A stretch of DNA of 25,108 nucleotides from an uncultured Oscillospiraceae bacterium (GTDB taxonomy: Bacteria; Bacillota_A; Clostridia; Oscillospirales; Acutalibacteraceae). Each line of letters starts with the position of its first letter. Within the stretch, counting starts at the first letter, position 1. Positions 1 to 6,054 of this stretch are shown here, in pieces. The notes beneath the pieces were generated by a model, which was not told where the DNA came from, did no database searches, and was given only the letters and a program-made list of their open reading frames with translations. The stretch is taken from assembly GCA_910587995.1 (NCBI GenBank), contig CAJUNS010000037.1:1-25108 (forward strand), read 5' to 3'. The position numbers and the translations under genes were made by a program.

Positions 1-1304
1 CAGGCGCTGTCCCCGCACCACATGGCCTTGATAAAGCCGGGCTTATTCTTGGCGATATCAAGAAACTCCTCATGGTCATGGGCGGTGAAGGTCTTTGAGT
101 TGAAATTCTCCTGGGCCTTATGGAGCATGCTGTCGTGTATGACGTCCAGCACAGAGGAGACTGTGTCCCCGAGGGTGTCGAGCTCCGCAGGCCACTTATC
201 GCCGTTGTCCCGGCGGGCAAGCATGCACTGGCCCTGCTCTATGTCCTTGGGCCCAATCTCAATGCGCAGGGGCACGCCCTGCATCTCATACTGGGCAAAC
301 TTCCAGCCTGGGGAATTGTCGCTGCCGTCCAGCTTCACCCTAAAGTCCGCCGCCAGCTGGTCCCGCAGCTCCGCCGCCTTTTCCAGGACCCCGGGCTTGT
401 GCTGGGCAATGGGCACAATCACTACCTGAATGGGGGCAATGCGGGGGGGCAGCACCAGGCCGTTGTCGTCCCCGTGAACCATAATCACCGCGCCCACCAG
501 CCGGGTGCTCATGCCCCAGGAGGTCTGGAAGGGGGCGTGGAGCTGGTTATCCCGGCCGGTGAAGTTGATGCCAAAGGCCTTGGAGAAGCCATCGCCAAAG
601 AAGTGGGTGGTGCCCCCCTGCAGGGCCACGCCGTTGTGCATCATGGGCTCCAGGGTATAGGTGGCCACAGCCCCGGCGAACTTCTCCTTCTCGGTCTTTT
701 TGCCCACCACAGGCGGAATGGCCAGCGCCTCCCGGTAGACCTCCTCATACACCCGCAGCATCTTTAGGGCGAAGTCCTCCGCCTCCTGGGCGGTCTCATG
801 CATGGTGTGGCCCTCCTGCCACAGGAATTCCATGCCCCGCAGGAAGGGCCGGGTGGTCTTCTCCCACCGCAGCACCGAGCACCACTGGTTGTAGAGCTTG
901 GGCAGGTCCCGGTAGGAGTGGATTTTCTTCTGGTAGTGCTCGCAGAACAGCACCTCGCTGGTGGGGCGGATGTAGAGCTTCTCCGCCAGAGCCTCGCCGC
1001 CTCCCTGGGTGACCACCGCGCACTCCGGGGCAAAGCCTTCAATGTGGTCCTTCTCCTTCTGCAAAAGGCTCTCGGGGATGAGCATGGGCATGGCCACGTT
1101 CTGCACGCCCAGCTTCTTAAAGCGGGCGTCCATCTCCCGCTGGATGTTCTCCCAGATGGCATAGCCGTAGGGCTCGTACACAATGCAGCCCTTCACGCTG
1201 GAATAGTCCGCAAGCTCCGCCTTTTTCACCACGTCTGTGTACCATTGGGCGAAGTCAACCTCCATGGAGGTGATGTCCTCCACCTTCTTTTTCTGCTGCG
1301 CCAT
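1..1304 (-). CDS. proS: Prolyl-tRNA synthetase, short (type 3) form; C-terminus cut by window edge
   Basis: Charges tRNA-Pro with proline in the cytosol. Reading the minus strand from the ATG at 1304 gives about 434 residues, starting MAQQKKKVEDITSMEVDFAQ. Class II motifs appear in order: the motif 1 region (GYAIWENIQREMDARF), motif 2 (RPTSEVLFCEHY, followed by WEKTTRPFLRGMEFLWQEGH) and motif 3 (SWGMSTRLVGAVIMVHGDDN), then the anticodon-binding domain (PPRIAPIQVVIVPIAQHKPG). There is no YbaK-type editing insertion between motifs 2 and 3, so this is the short archaeal/eukaryotic-like form common in Clostridia. The window cuts the gene just after KAMWCGD, where the C-terminal zinc-binding domain of this form begins. 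The ribosome site AGAGGA lies a few bases upstream of the start. A good promoter sits about 35 bp upstream, so there is no room for a T-box leader. Confidence 0.96.
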   Translation of the reverse strand, partial: MAQQKKKVEDITSMEVDFAQWYTDVVKKAELADYSSVKGCIVYEPYGYAIWENIQREMDARFKKLGVQNVAMPMLIPESLLQKEKDHIEGFAPECAVVTQGGGEALAEKLYIRPTSEVLFCEHYQKKIHSYRDLPKLYNQWCSVLRWEKTTRPFLRGMEFLWQEGHTMHETAQEAEDFALKMLRVYEEVYREALAIPPVVGKKTEKEKFAGAVATYTLEPMMHNGVALQGGTTHFFGDGFSKAFGINFTGRDNQLHAPFQTSWGMSTRLVGAVIMVHGDDNGLVLPPRIAPIQVVIVPIAQHKPGVLEKAAELRDQLAADFRVKLDGSDNSPGWKFAQYEMQGVPLRIEIGPKDIEQGQCMLARRDNGDKWPAELDTLGDTVSSVLDVIHDSMLHKAQENFNSKTFTAHDHEEFLDIAKNKPGFIKAMWCGDSA

Positions 1305-1337
1305 GATAACCGTCCTCTCTTTTTCGCTTTTTCCCTA

Positions 1338-1366
1338 ATTATAGCGGCTGTGCCGGGGTTTTGCAA
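1338..1366 (-). promoter_or_regulatory. Promoter of proS
   Basis: On the minus strand TTGCAA (1361-1366) is followed by a 17-bp spacer and a perfect TATAAT (1338-1343). Transcription would start near 1332 and give an untranslated leader of about 28 nt. Confidence 0.75.
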
Positions 1367-1376
1367 GGGGTTTTTG

Positions 1377-1405
1377 CTGACAAGCCGCGAAAGGGGCAGT
1401 AATAA
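1377..1405 (+). promoter_or_regulatory. Candidate promoter for the 38-codon small ORF
   Basis: CTGACA (1377-1382), a 17-bp spacer and TAATAA (1400-1405). It diverges from the proS promoter with the two -35 boxes about 10 bp apart. The predicted start near 1412 coincides with the beginning of a 7-bp hairpin. It is a weaker match than the other promoters listed here. Confidence 0.45.
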
Positions 1406-1432
1406 TAAAAGAAGCCCCGGTAATGGGGGCTT
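1400..1432 (-). terminator. Minus-strand intrinsic terminator-like hairpin upstream of the small ORF
   Basis: Arms AAGCCCC (1412-1418) and GGGGCTT (1426-1432) with a 7-nt loop. On the minus strand the hairpin is followed by the U-rich tract CTTTTATTATT. It could end a minus-strand RNA antisense to the small ORF leader. On the plus strand it would be the 5'-terminal hairpin of the small ORF mRNA. Confidence 0.45.
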
Positions 1433-1539
1433 ACATAGAGGATACTTTCTGCGTGAGTACGCGATAAAGGTGGTTAGCCACTTCACCCGAAAGGGGGTGC
1501 TTCATTTCCCGGAGTTTACACGAAGGGAGGCAGCGCGTT

Positions 1540-1656
1540 ATGGGAGTCAAGGTATGCAGGCTGGCGATGGCAATGCTGGCCGCACTGGCCGTACTTATTT
1601 GCTTTGCCCCAAAAGCGTGCGAGCCGTCCGGTGTTGGAGCCCGAACGACTAGCTAA
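1540..1656 (+). CDS. Small hydrophobic peptide (38 aa), possible type I toxin or holin-like peptide
   Basis: The ORF starts at ATG 1540, nine bases after a strong ribosome site (GAAGGGAGG, 1522-1530), and ends with TAA at 1654-1656. The peptide has a short basic start (MGVKVCR), then one hydrophobic stretch of about 16 residues (LAMAMLAALAVLICFA), then a short polar tail (PKACEPSGVGARTTS). It resembles a single-span membrane peptide of the kind encoded by type I toxin genes, or a short secreted peptide or lipoprotein-like leader. Support comes from the ribosome site, the upstream promoter and a structured leader containing GTGG-TTAG-CCAC and CACCC-GAAAGG-GGGTG hairpins. I do not recognise a family with certainty, and the ORF is short enough to be accidental. 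Confidence 0.5.
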   Translation: MGVKVCRLAMAMLAALAVLICFAPKACEPSGVGARTTS

Positions 1657-1659
1657 GCT

Positions 1660-1700
1660 GTATTAGTTAGAGTATTAAGGCTAACCGCCGGTATTAAGAG
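1660..1700 (+). repeat. Three GTATTA direct repeats downstream of the small ORF
   Basis: GTATTA occurs at 1660-1665, 1672-1677 and 1691-1696, the last two as GTATTAAG. They lie between the small ORF stop codon and the hairpin at 1728-1749. Function is unknown. Confidence 0.4.
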
Positions 1701-1727
1701 GCCGCTTCCTCAAGCATACCAGACAGA

Positions 1728-1749
1728 ACAGGACAGCGTACTGTCCTGT
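1728..1749. other. Perfect 9-bp stem-loop in the small ORF to acpP interval
   Basis: ACAGGACAG, loop CGTA, then CTGTCCTGT. Neither strand carries a T-run after it, so it is not a classical intrinsic terminator. It may be the 3' end structure of the small ORF transcript or part of a small RNA. Confidence 0.6.
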
Positions 1750-1778
1750 CTAATAGGCCGCCGCTGGTCAGAAGCATG

Positions 1779-1811
1779 AAAAAAAGCCCGGGCAGAGGCT
1801 CTGCCGCGGGC
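1779..1811 (-). terminator. Intrinsic terminator of acpP
   Basis: A GC-rich hairpin (GCCCG and GGCAGA arms pairing with TCTGCC and CGGGC) is followed on the minus strand by seven U residues. It starts 13 bases after the acpP stop codon. Confidence 0.85.
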
Positions 1812-1823
1812 CAAAAGCTGGGC

Positions 1824-2057
1824 TCAATCCTGAGAGTGACTCTCGATGTACTCTACCAACGCGCCTACCGTTTTGATGTTTTCCACTTCCTCGTCGGGGA
1901 TCTCCACCTCGAAGTCGTCCTCAATGGTCATCAGCAGGTCCACCACGTCCAGAGAGTCGGCTCCCAGGTCGTCTTCCAGCAGGGTTTCGGGTTTAATGTC
2001 TTTCTCTTCCACACTAAATTGCTCGCTGAGGATGGTTTTAATTTTTTCCAGTACCAT
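1824..2057 (-). CDS. acpP: Acyl carrier protein
   Basis: Carries the growing acyl chain on a 4'-phosphopantetheine arm during type II fatty-acid synthesis in the cytosol. The 77-residue acidic protein has the usual family length and a four-helix pattern. The attachment motif GADSLD is centred on Ser35, and EDDFEVEIPDEE matches the conserved helix III region. The ATG at 2057 is preceded by AGGAGGC at good spacing. The gene is alone here, with its own terminator and a promoter at 2225-2253, giving an unusually long untranslated leader of about 160 nt. No other fab genes are in the window, so a secondary-metabolism carrier protein cannot be excluded, but the sequence looks like housekeeping AcpP. 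Confidence 0.95.
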   Translation of the reverse strand: MVLEKIKTILSEQFSVEEKDIKPETLLEDDLGADSLDVVDLLMTIEDDFEVEIPDEEVENIKTVGALVEYIESHSQD

Positions 2058-2128
2058 AATTTTGCGTGCCTCCTAAAAAATTTGGTTTTTCAGTTTTCTC
2101 AGAACCGGCAGCGCCGCCCGGGGGGATA

Positions 2129-2157
2129 TGGACAAAATCTGTCCAATGTGGTATAAT
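2129..2157 (+). promoter_or_regulatory. Extended -10 promoter of aroE-aroK, with overlapping palindrome
   Basis: TGGACA (2129-2134), a 17-bp spacer and a perfect TATAAT (2152-2157), preceded by TG at the extended -10 position. The inverted repeat TGGACA-AAATC-TGTCCA (2129-2145) overlaps the -35 box and could be an operator. Transcription would start near 2164, leaving a leader of about 150 nt before the aroE GTG. Confidence 0.75.
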
Positions 2158-2185
2158 GCGGGACGTCCCCCTTTGGGGCCGCGGT

Positions 2186-2210
2186 CCGAAATCCTGGGCC
2201 TGTATTTCGG
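2186..2210. other. Inverted repeat shared by the overlapping acpP and aroE leaders
   Basis: CCGAAAT (2186-2192) and ATTTCGG (2204-2210) form a 7-bp stem with an 11-nt loop. It lies in the stretch expected to be transcribed from both strands. Confidence 0.5.
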
Positions 2211-2224
2211 CCCTCACTACTTTC

Positions 2225-2253
2225 ATTTTATTTACTATGCCCCACTTTGTCAA
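2225..2253 (-). promoter_or_regulatory. Promoter of acpP
   Basis: On the minus strand a perfect TTGACA (2248-2253), a 17-bp spacer and TAAAAT (2225-2230). The predicted start near 2218 lies beyond the divergent aroE start, so the two 5' leaders would overlap by about 55 nt. Confidence 0.75.
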
Positions 2254-2316
2254 CTATGAATTGAAAATATTTCCGCATATCCCGCAAATATCCCGAAAAA
2301 ACAGGAGGAATGCTCT

Positions 2317-3204
2317 GTGACCCCTCAAAACGCCGCTGTGGTCGGTCATCCCATCGGCCACACCATGTCGCCCTTTATCCAGGAGCGCCTGTTCGCCCTG
2401 TCGGGCATTCCGGTCCGCTACCGGGTGATCGACGTGCCGGATTTGGCCAAGGCCTTTCCCCAGCTTCTGCGGGAGCTGGACTGCTTCAACGTGACGATTC
2501 CCTACAAAAGCGAGCTTTTGGACTATGTCCATACCAGCAGCCTTTGGGCCCGGACCTGCGGTTCGGCCAACACCGTCAAGGTGGATCATGATGGACCCGA
2601 GGGGGATTTTTCCTACGCGGACACCACCGATGGCCCGGGCGCGGCCCTGTCCCTTTCCCACCATGGGCTGGACCTGAATAGGGAGCTGGTGATTCTGGGC
2701 CATGGGGGCGCGGCCAAGGCCATTGCCTTCGAGGCGGCCAAGCGGCCGGGCTTCCGGCTCACCTTTGTCCACCGGGAGGGCTCTGGCCACAATGCCATGT
2801 ACCAGGCGGGTATGCTGGCCGACTGTGCTCGAGGGCAGGGAGACAAGGACTTCCGTGTCAAAGTGATGAGCTACCAGGAGCTGGAAGCGGACCTGGGCGG
2901 ACGCTATGAGCTGCTGGTGAACGCCACCAGCGTGGGTATGCACCCCCACCCGGACGCCTGCCCAGTCAGCGAACAGGTCATCGCCCGGTCCCAAGCCGTG
3001 TTCGATGTGGTATACAACCCCAGGGAAACTCTGCTGCTCAAGCGTGCCCGCCAGCTGGGGGTGCAGGCCGTGGGCGGCATGGGGATGCTGGTCTGCCAGG
3101 CTGCCTACTCCCACAAGATATGGTACGGCACAGAGTTCAATCCTCAGGACCTGTTGCAGTTAATTGAGGACGCGGAAGCGGAGCTGGCCCGGAAATTCGG
3201 CTGA
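2317..3204 (+). CDS. aroE: Shikimate dehydrogenase
   Basis: Reduces 3-dehydroshikimate to shikimate with NADPH in the shikimate pathway. The 295-residue protein has GHPIGHTMSP at residues 10-19 (the shikimate-binding loop, with Thr16 where Ser is usual), NVTIPYK ending at the catalytic Lys64, a TDGPG motif containing the catalytic Asp, the glycine-rich nucleotide loop GHGGAAKA, NATSVGM, and the C-terminal GGMGMLVCQAA. The start is GTG 2317, eight bases after AGGAGG (2303-2308). A small upstream frame ends over this GTG but lacks a ribosome site. aroE is first of a two-gene unit with aroK and has its own promoter at 2129-2157. Confidence 0.96.
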   Translation: MTPQNAAVVGHPIGHTMSPFIQERLFALSGIPVRYRVIDVPDLAKAFPQLLRELDCFNVTIPYKSELLDYVHTSSLWARTCGSANTVKVDHDGPEGDFSYADTTDGPGAALSLSHHGLDLNRELVILGHGGAAKAIAFEAAKRPGFRLTFVHREGSGHNAMYQAGMLADCARGQGDKDFRVKVMSYQELEADLGGRYELLVNATSVGMHPHPDACPVSEQVIARSQAVFDVVYNPRETLLLKRARQLGVQAVGGMGMLVCQAAYSHKIWYGTEFNPQDLLQLIEDAEAELARKFG

Positions 3205-3226
3205 AGAAGGGGAGGGAGTGGGCAGC

Positions 3227-3778
3227 ATGACCAATGGGAACATCATCCTCTGCGGCTTTATGGGCTGCGGCAAAACCAGCGTGGGCCGGCGGGCCGCGAA
3301 GCTGCTGGGCCGGAAATTCTGCGACCTGGACCAGTACATTGAGGAGCGGGAGGGCATGACCGTCAAGGAGATTTTCGCCCAGTTCGGCGAGGCGGGTTTT
3401 CGGGAGCGGGAGGCCCAGGCGGTGCGGGAAGTAGCGGCCCGCCGGGGGCTGGTGGTGGCCAGCGGAGGCGGCACGGTGCTGCGGGCCGAGAACGTGGAGG
3501 CCTTTCACCGGGGCGGCGGCGTGGTGGTCTATTTGGACGCGCCTCTGGCCGCGCTTCAAGAGCGCCTGAAGCGGGACAAGCGCCGCCCCCTGCTCCAGGT
3601 GCCGGACCGCCGCCGGGTCATTGCCCAGCTGCACGCCCAGCGCGGCCCTCTCTACCAGGGAGCCGCGGACTTGACCGTGGACGCGGGCGCGCCGCCCCTG
3701 GCCGTAGCCAAGCGGGTGGCGGCGGCCTGCCGGACCTGGAAAGCCGCTGGGTCCGAACAGGAAAAAGCGAAGGCATAA
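3227..3778 (+). CDS. aroK: Shikimate kinase
   Basis: Phosphorylates shikimate at the 3-hydroxyl using ATP. The 183-residue protein has an early Walker A motif (GFMGCGKTS, residues 10-18), the shikimate-binding DLD (33-35), FREREAQAV, the SGGGTV turn and the lid RRPLL. The start is ATG 3227, giving MTNGNIILCGF, behind a GGGGAGGG ribosome site. A longer reading frame from 3164 overlaps aroE and adds residues with no family match. It begins 22 bp after aroE and is followed by a strong terminator, so aroE-aroK form one unit. Confidence 0.94.
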   Translation: MTNGNIILCGFMGCGKTSVGRRAAKLLGRKFCDLDQYIEEREGMTVKEIFAQFGEAGFREREAQAVREVAARRGLVVASGGGTVLRAENVEAFHRGGGVVVYLDAPLAALQERLKRDKRRPLLQVPDRRRVIAQLHAQRGPLYQGAADLTVDAGAPPLAVAKRVAAACRTWKAAGSEQEKAKA

Positions 3779-3830
3779 GGGCGCCGCGCGGCCGCTTGGG
3801 GCTTTCTCCAAGGGCCGGAACGCCCTTTTT
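3777..3830 (+). terminator. Intrinsic terminator after aroK
   Basis: Outer arms AAGGGCG and CGCCCTT enclose an inner hairpin (GGCC, CTTGG / CCAAG, GGCC), and a five-T run follows. It begins at the aroK stop codon and separates aroE-aroK from the aroF promoter 11 bp downstream. Confidence 0.75.
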
Positions 3831-3840
3831 GAAAAAATTC

Positions 3841-3869
3841 TTGACATCCAGCCCTACTAGGAGTACAAT
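3841..3869 (+). promoter_or_regulatory. Promoter of the aroF-tyrA-aroB leader
   Basis: TTGACA (3841-3846), a 17-bp spacer and TACAAT (3864-3869). Predicted start near 3876, giving a leader of about 270 nt before aroF. Confidence 0.85.
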
Positions 3870-3905
3870 AAAGAAAATCTTATCACAACCTATAGGAGAG
3901 CCGCC

Positions 3906-4025
3906 ATGAAGTTCATCCACGCCGCGCCGTTTTATTACTACTTTAGCCCGCGATTTATTCTGCGGGCTTTTTTCCCGTGGAGAATTGCAACCGGCCTCTG
4001 CTTGCCCGCGGCTTTTCTTTATTAA
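3906..4025 (+). CDS. Phe/Tyr-rich leader peptide of the aroF attenuator (39 codons)
   Basis: The ATG at 3906 follows AGGAGAG (3894-3900), and the frame ends with TAA at 4023-4025. The peptide begins MKFIHAAPFYYYFSPRF and later contains AFFPW. Five consecutive control codons, Phe-Tyr-Tyr-Tyr-Phe, occupy 3930-3944. The first hairpin arm starts at the very next base (3945), so a ribosome stalled on the Tyr codons would cover it. This is the layout of a classical translation-coupled attenuator. It lies just upstream of DAHP synthase and prephenate dehydrogenase, genes whose products feed Tyr and Phe synthesis. The peptide itself probably has no function after translation. The start, ribosome site and codon run are visible; the regulatory role is inferred. 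Confidence 0.8.
   Translation: MKFIHAAPFYYYFSPRFILRAFFPWRIATGLCLPAAFLY
3945..3973 (+). terminator. First attenuator hairpin inside the leader peptide frame
   Basis: AGCCCGC (3945-3951) pairs with GCGGGCT (3962-3968), leaving a 10-nt loop, and T3968-T3973 follow as a six-T run. The 5' arm abuts the Phe-Tyr-Tyr-Tyr-Phe codons. The 3' arm GCGGGC (3962-3967) can instead pair with GCCCGC (4004-4009). It may act as a terminator or as a pause hairpin. Confidence 0.75.
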
Positions 4026-4089
4026 GCCTTGGGCCCTTGAGAAGCAGCCTTTCCCGCGGGAAACCTCCCGCCTGTGGAAGCGGAGCCGG
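3991..4089 (+). promoter_or_regulatory. Antiterminator pairing for the second aroF attenuator
   Basis: Segment 3991-4003 (CCGGCCTCTGCTT) can pair with 4078-4089 (AAGCGGAGCCGG): twelve base pairs with one bulged C and one G-U pair. The second segment is the 5' arm of terminator 2, so the two structures exclude each other. A competing local stem uses 3998-4003 with 4042-4047, 4004-4007 with 4031-4034, and 4010-4014 with 4024-4028, and it holds the leader stop codon at its tip. The pairings were worked out by eye; energies were not computed. Confidence 0.6.
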
Positions 4090-4107
4090 TAACGGCCCCG
4101 CTTTTTT
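4079..4107 (+). terminator. Second attenuator terminator before aroF
   Basis: AGCGG-A-GCCG (4079-4088) pairs with CGGC-C-CCGCT (4093-4102) around a GTAA tetraloop with a single A/C mismatch, followed by six T residues (4102-4107). It ends 39 bp before the aroF ATG, on the only evident route from the promoter at 3841 into aroF. Confidence 0.85.
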
Positions 4108-4146
4108 GCTGCCTCTTCATCCACATTGATCAGGAGAGTGAACGCA

Positions 4147-5160
4147 ATGATTATCGTGCTAAAATCAAACCAATCGCAAGAAAGTGTAGACCGCTTTATG
4201 AAAAAACTCACCACCGCTTACGACGTGCAGGTGAACACCTGGGTGGGCGCTTCCAGCACGGTGCTGGGCCTCATTGGCGACACCACCGCAATTGACGACG
4301 AGTACATTGCCGCCCAAGAGGTGGTGGAGTCGGTGCGCCGGGTGCAGGAGCCCTATAAAAAGGCCAACCGCAAGTTTCATCCCGAGGATACGGCTGTCAC
4401 CCTGCCTGGCGGCCAGCGCATAGGCGGGGGAGGCCTGGCCCTTATCGCGGGCCCCTGCTCGGTGGAAAGCGAGGCGCAGATCTGCGGCATCGCGGAGCGG
4501 GTGAAGGCCAGCGGAGCCCAGTTTCTGCGGGGCGGAGCCTTTAAGCCCCGTACCTCTCCCTATGCCTTTCAAGGCATGAAGGCCGAGGGCCTGGAGCTTC
4601 TCTCCGAAGCCAAAAAGAAGACCGGCCTGCCCATTGTCACGGAGATTATGAGCATTGACCACCTGCCCCTGTTCGAGGATGTGGACGTGATTCAAGTGGG
4701 GGCCCGGAATATGCAGAACTTCGAGCTGCTCAAGCAGCTGGGCAGGCTCCGCAAGCCCATTTTGCTCAAGCGCGGCCTGGCCAACACCGTAGAGGAGCTG
4801 CTGATGAGCGCCGAATATATTATGGCCGGCGGCAATGAACAGGTAATCCTCTGCGAGCGGGGCATCCGCACTTATGAGACCATGACCCGCAACACCTTGG
4901 ATATCTCCGCTGTCCCGGTTTTAAAGCGGCTGTCCCATCTGCCGGTGATTGTGGACCCCAGCCACGCCAGCGGGATCAACTGGCTCATCGAGCCCCTGGC
5001 CTTGGCCGCCGCGGCCATTGGGGCGGACGGGCTGATTATTGAAGTCCACAACGACCCCAGCCACGCCCTGTGCGACGGGGCCCAGTCCATCACCCCAGAC
5101 CAGTTTGACGGGCTGGCCCGGAAAGTCACCCAGCTTTCCGGCATGGTGAAGGGCTTATGA
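4147..5160 (+). CDS. aroF: 3-deoxy-7-phosphoheptulonate (DAHP) synthase with N-terminal ferredoxin-like domain
   Basis: Condenses phosphoenolpyruvate and erythrose 4-phosphate, the committed step of aromatic amino-acid synthesis. The protein is 337 residues, matching the Thermotoga-type enzyme. Residues 1 to about 70 fit the ferredoxin-like regulatory domain that mediates Tyr feedback in that family. The barrel follows with AGPCSVES (101-108, Cys104 a metal ligand), RGGAFKPRTSPYAFQG (128-143), QVGARNMQN, KPILLKRG, CERGIRTYE, VIVDPSHASG and IIEVHNDPSHALCDG. The start is ATG 4147, eight bases after AGGAGAG; an in-frame upstream ATG at 4126 has no ribosome site. The stop overlaps tyrA as ATGA, indicating coupling. 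Expression is probably controlled by the leader at 3876-4146. The name aroF follows common usage for this family; aroG or aroA(G) are also used. Confidence 0.95.
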   Translation: MIIVLKSNQSQESVDRFMKKLTTAYDVQVNTWVGASSTVLGLIGDTTAIDDEYIAAQEVVESVRRVQEPYKKANRKFHPEDTAVTLPGGQRIGGGGLALIAGPCSVESEAQICGIAERVKASGAQFLRGGAFKPRTSPYAFQGMKAEGLELLSEAKKKTGLPIVTEIMSIDHLPLFEDVDVIQVGARNMQNFELLKQLGRLRKPILLKRGLANTVEELLMSAEYIMAGGNEQVILCERGIRTYETMTRNTLDISAVPVLKRLSHLPVIVDPSHASGINWLIEPLALAAAAIGADGLIIEVHNDPSHALCDGAQSITPDQFDGLARKVTQLSGMVKGL

Positions 5161-5984
5161 AAATCATCCTGGTAGGCCTGGGGCTCATTGGGGGCTCCGT
5201 GGCCAAGTCTCTCAAGCAGAACACAGGCCATCAGGTTTTGGGCATGGATACAGACCAGGACGCCCTGCTGGACGCCTGCTCCTGCGGGGCCATTGACGGC
5301 AAAGCGGCCCAGGAGGACTTGAAAACCGCCGATCTGGTGTACCTGTGCGTCTACCCGGAGGCGGCGCTGGCCTTTGCCCGGGAGCAGGGCCCGCTGCTTC
5401 CCGAGGGCTGTGTGCTTACAGACGCCTGCGGGGTAAAGGCGGCGGTGTGCGCGGGCATGGAAGAGCTGGCCGGAACAGGACGCTATGCCTATGTGGCGGG
5501 GCATCCCATGGCTGGCAAGGAGCGCAGCGGCTTTGGGGCCAGCGACCCCAGCATTTTTGTGGGGGCCTCCTACATTATCGCGGACACCGGCGCGCCGGGC
5601 TGGGCCGTGGAGCGGGTGGAGGAACTGGCCCGGGCCATGGGCTTTGGGCGGGTAGTCCACACCACGCCCCAGCGGCATGACCAGATGATCGCCTTTACCT
5701 CCCAAGCGCCCCACGCCCTGGCCTGCGCCTATGTGATGAGCCCCCGGTGTCCGGAGCACCAGGGCTTTTCGGCGGGCAGCTACCGGGACGTGTCCCGGGT
5801 GGCCAACATCAACGAGAGCCTGTGGAGCCGCCTGTTTTTAGACAACCGGGAGGCCCTGGTGGAGGAGCTGGACCAGCTTCAAAAAAACATTGGGGCCATC
5901 CGCGACGCGGTGGCGGGGGAGGACGAAGCCACCCTGCGCCGCCTGCTGCAAACCGCGGCCCAAATCAAGCGCCAATACGGCTAA
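5157..5984 (+). CDS. tyrA: Prephenate dehydrogenase
   Basis: Oxidatively decarboxylates prephenate to 4-hydroxyphenylpyruvate, the tyrosine branch. The 275-residue protein has the dinucleotide-binding loop GLGLIGGS (7-14), TDACGVK (88-94), the catalytic-region motif GHPMAGKERSGF (115-126) and a helical C-terminal dimerisation domain containing SAGSYRDVSRVA. There is no C-terminal ACT domain and no fused chorismate mutase, so Tyr control is more likely through transcription or through DAHP synthase. The start ATG overlaps the aroF stop. An arogenate dehydrogenase specificity cannot be excluded from sequence alone. Confidence 0.94.
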   Translation: MKIILVGLGLIGGSVAKSLKQNTGHQVLGMDTDQDALLDACSCGAIDGKAAQEDLKTADLVYLCVYPEAALAFAREQGPLLPEGCVLTDACGVKAAVCAGMEELAGTGRYAYVAGHPMAGKERSGFGASDPSIFVGASYIIADTGAPGWAVERVEELARAMGFGRVVHTTPQRHDQMIAFTSQAPHALACAYVMSPRCPEHQGFSAGSYRDVSRVANINESLWSRLFLDNREALVEELDQLQKNIGAIRDAVAGEDEATLRRLLQTAAQIKRQYG

Positions 5985-6054
5985 AGAATTTTAACGCCCG
6001 TAAAAGCCTTGGCAGGCTGCTCCGCAAAAACCAAACCAGAAAGGAAGCGCCCCT

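Noticed and set aside
1305..1340. T-box leader for proS
   Set aside because: The promoter lies too close to the gene, and no T-box consensus is present.
2238..2320. Small frame upstream of aroE ending over its GTG
   Set aside because: No ribosome site, no run of regulatory codons, and no terminator nearby.
3164..3226. Extended N-terminus of shikimate kinase starting within aroE
   Set aside because: The extra 21 residues are not family-like, and the ATG at 3227 has the ribosome site.
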